DNA from: CAYQPF01 sp964419225 | GTDB taxonomy: Bacteria > Cloacimonadota > Cloacimonadia > Cloacimonadales > CAYQPF01 | Assembly (NCBI GenBank): GCA_964419225.1 | Contig: CAYQPF010000051.1 | Location: 1-29,531 of the forward strand | Reading direction: 5' to 3' | Length of the DNA stretch: 29,531 nucleotides | Shown here: piece by piece, positions 9,005-15,722 of the stretch | How positions within the stretch are numbered: position 1 is the first letter of the stretch | How the letters are laid out: each line of letters starts with the position of its first letter | Position numbers and translations under genes: made by a program | The notes under the pieces: generated by a model | What the model was told of the DNA's origin: nothing | Databases searched by the model: none | What the model saw: only the letters and a program-made list of their open reading frames with translations

Positions 9005-9029
9005 AAAAAGGGTGGCCTTTCGGCCACCC
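9005..9029 (-). terminator. Intrinsic terminator of the third surface-protein gene
   Basis: GGGTGGCC (9010-9017) and GGCCACCC (9022-9029) form a perfect 8-bp GC-rich stem with a TTTC loop (GAAA on the minus strand), followed on the minus strand by TTTTTCG. It lies about 57 nt beyond the stop of the gene at 9086-12124. Confidence 0.88.
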
Positions 9030-9058
9030 ACATTAGTAATTAATAATTCATTAGCCGT

Positions 9059-9086
9059 TAACAACTAACAACTAACAATTAACAAC
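9059..9086. repeat. Heptamer tandem repeat, 4 x TAACAAC
   Basis: Four consecutive 7-bp units (TAACAAC, TAACAAC, TAACAAT, TAACAAC) end at the stop codon of the surface-protein gene at 9086-12124. The tract lies between that stop and its terminator. Confidence 0.7.
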
Positions 9087-12000
9087 TATTTAAGCATCAT
9101 CATTTTTTTGATGGATGTGTATTTGCCAGCAGTCATCTTATAGAAGTAAACACCAGTACCAACGGTTTTGCCATTGTGATCTTTACCATTCCATTCGAGT
9201 CTGTAGCTACCGGCATTTTGTTGTCCGTTAACTAAAGTTCTGACTTTTTCACCTTTGATGTTATAGATATTAATACTTACATTCCCTGCTTCCTTAACTG
9301 AGTAGTTAATAAAAGTAGAAGGATTGAAAGGATTAGGATAAGCATTGTTAAGTGTGGTTTTTAATTCAGCTGGTGGAGGAGTAGTTATAGTACCGGTTTT
9401 AACTTCGATAGGACCGAAGAAAGAATTTGTATTATCGATATTTACATTCTCTAACCAGTAGTAGTAAGTAGCATCAGATTCAACTTCAGCATCTTTCTGA
9501 GTGTAAGTTGTGGCAGAACCTTCAGCGATACCGTCAACAATCATATAAGGGTTGATTTTTTCGGCATTAGCCATGATGGGTTCAGTTGCACGATAGAGAT
9601 TGAAGCCCTGATTATCAGTCTCGGATTCTGTTCTCCAGCTAAGTTGAACAAAACCATTTTCAACGCTCATGAAATTAGCATTGAAGTAAGCAAGAGTTAC
9701 AGGAAGGGTTCCTGGATCAGTACCGAACATAATTGCGATTTCGCCTGCTTTAGCAACTGGGAACAAGGGTCCACCAGTACCGTTAAAGAGGTAATTTACA
9801 CCTTTATCACCTGTAGCATTTTCTAAACCAACAGTACAAGCGTTAAGAGCAGCTAAATCTGACTTTTGTAAGTATTGGAATTTAATCGCACCATTGGGCA
9901 TAAGGATAGCCTGGAATGTAACATATTCAGCAAGTGCAGATCCTGTATAACCTAAATGATCCCAAGTAACAACAAAGTTGCTTCCGGAATTACCAAAGTA
10001 TATATGAGTTGCAGCTGGATAGTATTCCATATCATCCCAGAAAGGAGCTATCATAGCATTAGGATTAACGGCTGCTGGAATAAGGGCATTTGTAAATCCA
10101 GTTTCGCCTACACCAAAGGTAATTAAGCCATTTGTAGTAACAAAGCACTGAGTATAATCAACACCAAAATAGTTGAAGGTAAATCCTAAATCAATAGGTC
10201 CCCAATAACCATCATCGGTTGTACCAGAATGAGGATAGGTAGGATCATCAATAGTACCGTTAATAACTGTTGCAACTAATTCATTAGTTGTTGTATTAGC
10301 CCAGCTAAAAACAGGATGAGCAGCATCTGCAGTTGTACTATTTGAATAGTAATAACCACCATATACTGAAGCAGGATCTCCACCACCATAATTATAATCA
10401 ATAGCAAGACCAGTTAAGGTGACTTCATGAGAAGCTTTGCCAAAATCGTCTATAACAGTAATCGTTGCATTTTTTGTCCCGGCTGATCTGGGAGCAAAGT
10501 TAGCACTGAAGGTCATAGATTGGTTTTGAGCTAAATTAACAGGATAAGTGTTGGCATCAGTTAAAGTAAATTGACCTGCATCAACTCCGCCTAAAGCAAC
10601 GGATGTAATATTCAGTGCAGACATACCAAGATTTTGGACTGTAATATTGAATAGAGTACCTACTCCATTCACAGCAACAGATCCAAAATCATGAGAAGTT
10701 GCATTAATGCTAAACTGAGGATCTGAAGAAACATTAATAACCTGGAAATTATCCAAATCAAAATAGAAATCTCCAGCAGCTTGTACACCTTCAATTCTAA
10801 CAATGCCGTTCAATCCTTCATAAGCACCTAAGTCAACGCTAACTGTAGCCCAAGCATTAGAAGTTACGTGATTACTCTGATCAATTACATAAATAGGAGA
10901 AAATGTAGCACCTGCATCTGTAGATAATTTCACTGTAAAAATTTCAGTTGCAGTCAATGTAGTTCCTGTTGCCGGATAACTTGAGTAATCAACAATTCTA
11001 TAATCAAATTTTAAAGTAGAATTTGAAGCCAGGGGGCCTAACTTAGGAAGTTGGGCATAACAGGATAAGATTGTACCATAAATATTTTTGGTTAATCCAT
11101 TAGCTGTATTACCATGTGTAGCATTAACGCTCATATCTGATGTCCAACCGGCAGGAAGAGTTAAGCCCGCACTGAAATCCTGAGAGAAAGGAATAGCGAC
11201 AGGATCAATCTTAGTTCTGGTAACACCAGCAAGAGTGTTGTTTGCACTGGTATCTTCATTTAGAGTAATAGTACCACCAAATGTATAGGTTCCGGCAGTA
11301 GTCATGTTGTATCCTGTAGAAACCCGTACATCCAAGGTGGCACTTGCATCCAAAGTCCCTGAACTAACAACAACAGCATCAAAAGTTGTTGGATTTGGGC
11401 CAGTTACAGAAGCATTTAAAGTTACATTGTTTGTAGAAAAATCAAATGAGGTAGTTCCCACATTCTTAATTTGATAAGTTACTGTTTCGGAAGCGGTATA
11501 TTCGCCAGTGGCTACTGGAGAAGATACACCTAATAATGCTAAATCTGTTCCTGCAGCGGGAGCAAAAGTAACCTGAATGTTGGGTCTGGTTGCTGACATT
11601 GTTACAGAAGCTGGGGCAGTGTTATCAGCCTGTGCTTTAGCACAAGTATTAGTAACTGAAGTATATCTGAATGTAGGATAACTGGCTGTTCCCCCGCCAG
11701 TATAATTGCCTTCAGTTAAAACCAGAAGGTTGTTCCCTGAGAATGCAAAGGGTGTAGTTAAATTGATGGTAAACCAGCCAACCGGAGTAAATTGCAGAGT
11801 TCCGTCATAGACCAAAGTGGCATCTGTAAGGTAACTGGCCCAAGTACCAGAAGCTGCAGTAGTAGCTGTGGTAGATTTCATATAAATTTTGACAGGAGCA
11901 TTTATAGCCTGAGCTGCGTTTACATACCAAGCTAAAGAAGTGATATTACCTGTGTTTGCAGCAAGATCTGCATTAGTGTACAAAGCTGCACATCTGCTAA

Positions 12001-12124
12001 ATCCGTAATAAATGTTAAACGGATATGATTGTGCTGACGTTCCCGTACCGATTGTTACGGTAGTTTGACCAAAAATACTGAGCACTGTCATCATTAACAA
12101 TGCTACGATTAGTAATTTTTTCAT
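9086..12124 (-). CDS. Secreted mosaic surface protein with C-terminal sorting domain
   Basis: A 1012-residue exported protein with an AAAGGAGA ribosome site before the ATG at 12124. The signal peptide is residues 1-19 (ending SIFG/QTTV). Residues 20-190 are an N-terminal beta domain (PFNIYYGFSRCAALYT). Residues 190-307 are a CARDB-like module. Residues 308-465 are a choice-of-anchor J domain (FSQDFSAGLTLPAGW ... DFYFDLDNFQV). Residues 466-577 are a choice-of-anchor D domain (SINATSHDFGSVAVN). Residues 578-800 are a nidogen-like beta domain (VTTNGLITFG, MIAPFWDDMEY). Residues 806-915 are fibronectin-III-like (VQLSWRTESETDNQGFNLYR). Residues 925-1012 are a FlgD-like/type A sorting domain (AYPNPFNPST, IYNIKGEKVRTL, GTGVYFYKM, ending KKMMMLK). 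That domain is known from type IX secretion cargo and related proteins of this group; use of that route here is inferred, since no secretion gene is in the window. The ligand is unknown. Confidence 0.94.
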   Translation of the reverse strand: MKKLLIVALLMMTVLSIFGQTTVTIGTGTSAQSYPFNIYYGFSRCAALYTNADLAANTGNITSLAWYVNAAQAINAPVKIYMKSTTATTAASGTWASYLTDATLVYDGTLQFTPVGWFTINLTTPFAFSGNNLLVLTEGNYTGGGTASYPTFRYTSVTNTCAKAQADNTAPASVTMSATRPNIQVTFAPAAGTDLALLGVSSPVATGEYTASETVTYQIKNVGTTSFDFSTNNVTLNASVTGPNPTTFDAVVVSSGTLDASATLDVRVSTGYNMTTAGTYTFGGTITLNEDTSANNTLAGVTRTKIDPVAIPFSQDFSAGLTLPAGWTSDMSVNATHGNTANGLTKNIYGTILSCYAQLPKLGPLASNSTLKFDYRIVDYSSYPATGTTLTATEIFTVKLSTDAGATFSPIYVIDQSNHVTSNAWATVSVDLGAYEGLNGIVRIEGVQAAGDFYFDLDNFQVINVSSDPQFSINATSHDFGSVAVNGVGTLFNITVQNLGMSALNITSVALGGVDAGQFTLTDANTYPVNLAQNQSMTFSANFAPRSAGTKNATITVIDDFGKASHEVTLTGLAIDYNYGGGDPASVYGGYYYSNSTTADAAHPVFSWANTTTNELVATVINGTIDDPTYPHSGTTDDGYWGPIDLGFTFNYFGVDYTQCFVTTNGLITFGVGETGFTNALIPAAVNPNAMIAPFWDDMEYYPAATHIYFGNSGSNFVVTWDHLGYTGSALAEYVTFQAILMPNGAIKFQYLQKSDLAALNACTVGLENATGDKGVNYLFNGTGGPLFPVAKAGEIAIMFGTDPGTLPVTLAYFNANFMSVENGFVQLSWRTESETDNQGFNLYRATEPIMANAEKINPYMIVDGIAEGSATTYTQKDAEVESDATYYYWLENVNIDNTNSFFGPIEVKTGTITTPPPAELKTTLNNAYPNPFNPSTFINYSVKEAGNVSINIYNIKGEKVRTLVNGQQNAGSYRLEWNGKDHNGKTVGTGVYFYKMTAGKYTSIKKMMMLK

Positions 12125-12145
12125 ACTTTTTTCTCCTTTTTTTAT

Positions 12146-12160
12146 TTTGGTTTAACCAAA
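12146..12160 (-). promoter_or_regulatory. Inverted repeat in the leader of the third surface-protein gene
   Basis: TTTGGTT (12146-12152) and AACCAAA (12154-12160) are a perfect 7-bp inverted repeat with one central base, just before the ribosome site of the gene starting at 12124. A second, 6-bp inverted repeat (CGCTCA 12187-12192, TGAGCG 12206-12211) follows further upstream. The tight spacing favours a protein-binding site over an RNA hairpin for the first. Confidence 0.35.
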
Positions 12161-12262
12161 TAAATCTCTCTGAGTAAAGTATCAAACGCTCATTTGAAGC
12201 TAATTTGAGCGAATTCTCTAATGGAAAGTTGTCACTAAAAAGTTTAACATTCCATCAGTCCC

Positions 12263-12284
12263 CTACTTTACAATGTTAAAGTAG
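12263..12284 (-). promoter_or_regulatory. Inverted repeat overlapping a candidate -10 box
   Basis: CTACTTTA (12263-12270) and TAAAGTAG (12277-12284) are a perfect 8-bp inverted repeat with a 6-nt centre. The right arm contains the candidate -10 hexamer at 12278-12283, so the repeat spans the expected transcription start. This is a classic operator position, but it could also be a 5'-end mRNA hairpin. Confidence 0.4.
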
Positions 12285-12306
12285 AATATTATTAGAAAGA
12301 TGTCAA
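12278..12306 (-). promoter_or_regulatory. Candidate promoter of the third surface-protein gene
   Basis: On the minus strand TTGACA (12306-12301) is followed by a 17-nt spacer and TACTTT (12283-12278), which keeps only the key T, A and final T of a -10 box. Transcription would start near 12271, giving a leader of about 150 nt before the ATG at 12124. Confidence 0.4.
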
Positions 12307-12361
12307 GAGGAAAAATGAGAAATTCCAGAGTTTGTATAGGTAGAAAAATCTGGTTTGGTTT

Positions 12362-12427
12362 GACGAGTTGGACAGGTCTGCCGAGTCTAAATAGTCCTTT
12401 ATTAAACCAGTCGGCAGATTGGTTTAA
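12362..12427. repeat. Dispersed intergenic repeat, copy C with hairpin
   Basis: The left part (GACGAGTTGGACAGGTC) resembles ACGAGTCCGACAAGTC of the copy at 12752. The right part is a hairpin, TTAAACCAGTC (12402-12412) with GATTGGTTTAA (12417-12427) around GGCA, 11 pairs with one wobble. It resembles the hairpin at 8894-8913 (AACCAGTC...GGCTGGTT). It therefore links the two halves seen in the other copies. Confidence 0.5.
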
Positions 12428-12751
12428 AAAAGCCTTCTCTTATAAAGCTAGCTGTAGGAATCAGGAGCAGGATTTGTGATATTTAACATTAGCAAAACCC
12501 GAACTGTGCAATAGAATCTTCTCAATCTGGCTGAAGCTAACTCAGTGGGCTGGGGAGATTTTGAGAGATATACAATCTCACTCACCATATATTTATTATA
12601 TAACTTCGTTCGATTGCAAGCCTTCACTTTTCATGATCTTCGACCCAGCTTGGAAACCTCAACTGCACAATCCAGGTTAAAAATGCCATGAACACCAAGG
12701 ATGAAGAGGGCAATCAGTGGGCAGTGAGCAGGTGGCAGGGGGCAGTGAAGG
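12428..12751. other. Non-coding gap with one composite hairpin
   Basis: No gene is supported here. AATCTTCTCA (12515-12524) can pair with TGGGGAGATT (12551-12560), and CTGA/TCAG (12531-12534, 12542-12545) can form an inner stem, giving a 46-nt composite hairpin. TGTGCA words recur nearby (12504-12509, and as TGCACA at 12663-12668). I cannot tell whether this is a structured RNA or decayed sequence; it lacks the conserved GGAA/GCAG signature expected of SRP RNA. Confidence 0.3.
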
Positions 12752-12817
12752 GGAAATTGGGAATTAGGTCGAACGAGTCCGACAAGTCGGACATGTCACA
12801 GGGAGAACGCAGGTTTC
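12752..12817. repeat. Dispersed intergenic repeat, copy B
   Basis: Positions 12752-12798 align with copy A (8841-8887) at 38 of 47 positions. Just after it, AGAACGCAGGTTT matches the AGAACGCAGATTT near 8780, which also follows a TCGGAC word, so the same pieces recur in a different order. The following sequence (12818-12950) has more short direct repeats (ACGGACTTAC, ATGGACTTAC) and another ACATGTCA word at 12919, and no supported gene. Confidence 0.5.
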
Positions 12818-12963
12818 TGGGGAACAGAACTATACGGACTTACATGGACTTACATATAACTAACACGGACGAATGAGGAGAAAAATTGATAATTGAGAGT
12901 GTGGAGGAAATGAGCCTGACATGTCATTGGGGAGAAGAAGGGAAAAACACTTGAAATCCGGGC

Positions 12964-12994
12964 AAAAAAAAAGAGCAGATTTAATCTGCTCTTT
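12964..12994 (-). terminator. Intrinsic terminator of the ribosomal/translation array
   Basis: AAAGAGCAGAT (12970-12980) and ATCTGCTCTTT (12984-12994) form a perfect 11-bp stem with a 3-nt loop, followed on the minus strand by a run of nine T residues (overlapping the stem base). It lies 6 nt beyond the rplS stop codon and closes the array that begins near 27777. Confidence 0.95.
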
Positions 12995-13000
12995 ATGAGT

Positions 13001-13357
13001 TTATGATACAAATATTCTCTTTTTTTCTTTAATTCTTCCGGCTTTACCTTTAGCGGTTCTCAGATAGAACAGTTTAGCTCTTCTGACATGACCGAAACGC
13101 ACGATTTCCAATTTATCAATCTGGGGAGAGTGCTGCGGGAAAATTCTTTCCACTGCAATACCGTTACTGAGTTTTCTAACAGTAAAGGATTTAGATGAGC
13201 CTGAGCCTCTTTTTTGAATGACGATACCTTGAAAAACCTGGATTCTTTCTTTACTACCTTCTTTGATCTTGTAGTGGACTTTAACAGTATCTCCTACTCT
13301 GTATTCCGGGAGATCGGTTCTTATAAATTCTTTACCGATTAATTGTAGTATATCCAT
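13001..13357 (-). CDS. rplS: 50S ribosomal protein L19
   Basis: A 118-residue protein of normal L19 length, with the family's central pattern GDTVKVHYKIKEGSKERIQ followed by FQGIVI and VRKLSNGIAVERIFP, and a basic C-terminus. L19 sits at the interface of the two ribosomal subunits. The start ATG overlaps the upstream stop as TAATG, and its ribosome site (AAGGAGG) lies inside the last codons of the methyltransferase gene, so translation is probably coupled. It is the last gene before the strong terminator at 12964-12994. Its place after trmD is conserved in many bacteria. Confidence 0.97.
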   Translation of the reverse strand: MDILQLIGKEFIRTDLPEYRVGDTVKVHYKIKEGSKERIQVFQGIVIQKRGSGSSKSFTVRKLSNGIAVERIFPQHSPQIDKLEIVRFGHVRRAKLFYLRTAKGKAGRIKEKKRIFVS

Positions 13358-13932
13358 TATTCCTCCTTATATTCTTCGGAAATTAACCTATCCAGGACAA
13401 TAGCTACTGCACTTCTGACAGAAAGGTGATTATAGTTTGAAACACCAATAATCGATTGGAGTACATGATCGGCTTGAGCATGGATCTCCGCAGTTAATCC
13501 GTTTCCGGTTCCGAAGAGGAGCAGAATAGGTTTACCCGAATCTCTTTTGATTTTTATTAGATCGGGGATAGTAATCTGTCTTTCGGACTTAGCAGCTGTT
13601 GTCGTAATAACAAGTGGATTGGTTAATTCCTGGTTGTTAATAATTTTAATTGTTTCATCTATTGTTCTACTGAATTTAATGACTGATAATGCTTCGACTC
13701 TGTCAGGATTATAGGACAGGGCAATGTCAGTATTCCAGAAATTCAGTACTTTACTAAAAAGTTCATGTTGGGACATGATAGGTTGAATGATAAAAAAATT
13801 CTTAATTCCAAAAGTATGACAACTTCTGGAAATATCATGAATATCGAGATTGGTAATTGAAGTATTCACCACTTCATTGGTCTTATTCAGGACCGGATAA
13901 TGTACCAAGCCAAGATAAATATTATTTTTCAT
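13357..13932 (-). CDS. SPOUT-type SAM-dependent RNA methyltransferase (Methyltrn_RNA_4 family)
   Basis: A 191-residue protein opening with YLGLVHYPVLNK then TSITNLDIHDISRS, the hallmark of a predicted alpha/beta-knot RNA methyltransferase family often encoded next to trmD. The C-terminal half contains PILLLFGTGNGL and then IIGVSNYNHLSVRSAVAI, which fit the glycine loop and the cofactor-binding knot of SPOUT enzymes. The substrate RNA is not known to me; position in the trmD-rplS operon suggests tRNA or rRNA. It overlaps the end of trmD by 11 nt and the start of rplS by 1 nt. Family assignment is confident, target is not. Confidence 0.88.
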   Translation of the reverse strand: MKNNIYLGLVHYPVLNKTNEVVNTSITNLDIHDISRSCHTFGIKNFFIIQPIMSQHELFSKVLNFWNTDIALSYNPDRVEALSVIKFSRTIDETIKIINNQELTNPLVITTTAAKSERQITIPDLIKIKRDSGKPILLLFGTGNGLTAEIHAQADHVLQSIIGVSNYNHLSVRSAVAIVLDRLISEEYKEE

Positions 13933-14599
13933 TTAACAATTCAGGCCTTTTTAATCTGGTTAGATCCAGGGCTTTGTTTTTACGCCAGTTTTCAATTTCT
14001 TTATGATTACCATTAAGCAGTACTTCGGGTACTGAAAGACCGTTAAACTCACGGGGTCTGGTATAATGCGGACACCCGAGCATCTTGTTCTGATGCGAGT
14101 CAGTCAAAGCTGAATCAATATCATGGAGGACACCTTCCTGCAGTCTGGCGACGGCATCGATAAGAACCATAGCCGGGATTTCACCGCCGGAGAGAACATA
14201 ATCTCCGATGGAAATTTCATCGGTAATTTCTGTATCTCTGATTCTTTGATCGATTTCTTTATAGTGTCCGCAGAGCAGGATGACATTATCAATTTGGGAG
14301 TATTCCTGAACGATCTGTTGGGTCAGGAGTCTTCCCTGTGGAGTGAAATATATAACGGGTGCAGGGGCTATATTTTTCACAGCCTGCAGGCAATTATAAA
14401 TAGGCTCGGGAGTCATAATCATACCTGAACCACCTCCATAAGGATAATCGTCAACTTTTCTGTGTTTATTTAGAGAATAATCTCTAATATTGAAAAGATT
14501 CACTTTAAGTTTTTGGTTTTCAATAGCAATGGCGATCATGCTTTCAGCCAGAAATCCGTGGAACATGTCGGGAAAAAGGGTCAGCACATTAATTATCAC
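13922..14599 (-). CDS. trmD: tRNA (guanine-37-N1)-methyltransferase TrmD
   Basis: A 225-residue enzyme that methylates N1 of G37 next to the anticodon using SAM, preventing +1 frameshifting. Visible motifs are YGGGSGMIMTPEPI (54-67), YFTPQGR (84-90), LCGHYKEIDQR (109-119) and the trefoil-knot segment EISIGDYVLSGGE (128-140). The start codon is GTG at 14599, inside a GTGA overlap with the rimM stop, so translation is probably coupled. The order rpsP-khpA-rimM-trmD-rplS is the classical operon, here with one extra methyltransferase gene inserted before rplS. Confidence 0.97.
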   Translation of the reverse strand: MIINVLTLFPDMFHGFLAESMIAIAIENQKLKVNLFNIRDYSLNKHRKVDDYPYGGGSGMIMTPEPIYNCLQAVKNIAPAPVIYFTPQGRLLTQQIVQEYSQIDNVILLCGHYKEIDQRIRDTEITDEISIGDYVLSGGEIPAMVLIDAVARLQEGVLHDIDSALTDSHQNKMLGCPHYTRPREFNGLSVPEVLLNGNHKEIENWRKNKALDLTRLKRPELLNEK

Positions 14600-15111
14600 A
14601 ATAGAATCAGCTCCTCGATATTTTTCATTATAATGACTTTCTTTTCTTTATCGATACTGACGAGAAAATAGTCAACATGAGGTACGAGAATTTCTTTTTC
14701 CTGTAGATAATCAATGACGAAAACGCTTTGTCCGCTATTGTCCCAGTAGTCGATAATTTCACCAATTTCTTTATCTTCGAAGACGACTTTGTAGTCGATC
14801 GGGTTAAACCCCTGGGCATCGAGGGAAAGTTTTTGGATCAGATCAGACGGGATCTGGATTTGCACATTCATTTCATTGACAAGTTCGGGGTAAATATCAT
14901 CATCCTGAAAGGAGAGATAGAATTTACCATCGACTTTCTTTTTTTTGCTAATGGTCACAAATCTCACTCTATGGTCTGTAAAGATCAAAAAGACATCATT
15001 GGATTTCAACAGGAAAGGCTTGAAAACCTGGTTAGGTTTAAACTGAATCCAGTTTGTCGCCGGATCATATTTTCCAAGCTTTCCTATTGAAATAAGATCT
15101 GAAATTTGCAT
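14596..15111 (-). CDS. rimM: Ribosome maturation factor RimM, divergent
   Basis: A 171-residue protein of usual RimM length. The N-terminal part (ISIGKLGK) corresponds to the RimM beta-barrel, though the normal G-x-x-G-x-x-G glycine pattern is weak. The C-terminal half is PRC-barrel-like, with DKEIGEIIDYWDNSGQ and EILVPHVDYFLVSID, close to the family's LIPF...V ending. RimM binds S19 and assists maturation of the 30S head. Assignment rests on the PRC-barrel half and on position between khpA and trmD. It overlaps khpA by 1 nt (TAATG) and trmD by 4 nt. Confidence 0.88.
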   Translation of the reverse strand: MQISDLISIGKLGKYDPATNWIQFKPNQVFKPFLLKSNDVFLIFTDHRVRFVTISKKKKVDGKFYLSFQDDDIYPELVNEMNVQIQIPSDLIQKLSLDAQGFNPIDYKVVFEDKEIGEIIDYWDNSGQSVFVIDYLQEKEILVPHVDYFLVSIDKEKKVIIMKNIEELILL

Positions 15112-15341
15112 TACTCGATGATTTCGAGTTCGGCTCTTTTTCCTTGTTTTGTCGATACGGCATTGATAATTGTACGGATAGCACTAGCAGTACGACCTCT
15201 TTTACCAATAACTTTTCCAATGTCTGCCTTAGCAACGCGTAATTCATAAAGAGTGACTTTATCACCAGAGATTTCTTTGATGTTTACTTCGCTGGGGTCA
15301 TCAACCAAAGCTTTTACGATAAATTCAATTAATTCTTTCAT
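15111..15341 (-). CDS. khpA: KH-domain RNA-binding protein KhpA
   Basis: A 76-residue single KH-domain protein with the RNA-binding GxxG loop at residues 46-49 (IGKVIGKRGRTASAIR). It has the usual KhpA start, MKELIEFIVKALVDDP. KhpA-type proteins bind RNA broadly and, in some bacteria, act with a KhpB/Jag partner in cell-size and translation control; no partner gene is in this window. It lies 15 nt after rpsP and overlaps the rimM start. Confidence 0.94.
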   Translation of the reverse strand: MKELIEFIVKALVDDPSEVNIKEISGDKVTLYELRVAKADIGKVIGKRGRTASAIRTIINAVSTKQGKRAELEIIE

Positions 15342-15356
15342 GACTCACTCCTTTGC

Positions 15357-15647
15357 TTAATTAGACTCAGTAGTTTCTTTTTTTGTATATCTGATTTTAT
15401 GCCATTTCTCCATTATACCTGCTTGTTTGAACAAGGACTTTACGGTTTCGGAGGGCTGAGCACCCACTTTAAGCCACTTAAGAGCTATTTCTTCATCTAA
15501 GTTAACTATAGAAGGTGTATGTTTTGGATCATAATGTCCTATACATTCGAGATATTCTCCATCTCTTTTCTTTCTGGAATCTACAGCAACAACGCGATAA
15601 AATGGCTTGTTGATAGAGCCCATTCTGTGTAGTCGAATAGCAACCAT
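15357..15647 (-). CDS. rpsP: 30S ribosomal protein S16
   Basis: A 96-residue S16 with the typical start MVAIRLHRMGS, then YRVVAVDSRKKRDGEYLECIG and a WLKVGAQPSETVKSL segment. S16 is a 30S body protein needed for assembly. A GGAG ribosome site lies 9 nt before the ATG. The 75-nt gap between ffh and rpsP is the largest inside the whole array, so an internal promoter here is possible though I could not define one. Confidence 0.97.
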   Translation of the reverse strand: MVAIRLHRMGSINKPFYRVVAVDSRKKRDGEYLECIGHYDPKHTPSIVNLDEEIALKWLKVGAQPSETVKSLFKQAGIMEKWHKIRYTKKETTESN

Positions 15648-15722
15648 TCTAATCTACTCCTTTTCTTTCTTTTTCTCGAGAGGTTAAACTTAATCAACAA
15701 TAGATAAAGTCAAGTTTTATTT

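Noticed and set aside
8595..9086. CRISPR array or phage attachment site suggested by the repeated short words.
   Set aside because: Repeats are irregular in spacing and sequence, with no uniform spacers, no cas genes and no integrase or tRNA.
12450..12600. Possible SRP RNA or other small RNA near ffh.
   Set aside because: A hairpin can be drawn at 12515-12560, but the conserved SRP RNA loop and asymmetric bulge signature is absent, and ffh is more than 3 kb away.
12688..12876. A 62-codon plus-strand frame (MNTKDEEGNQWAVS...).
   Set aside because: It runs through the dispersed repeat copy B and short direct repeats, has no ribosome site and has low-complexity composition; it is repeat text.
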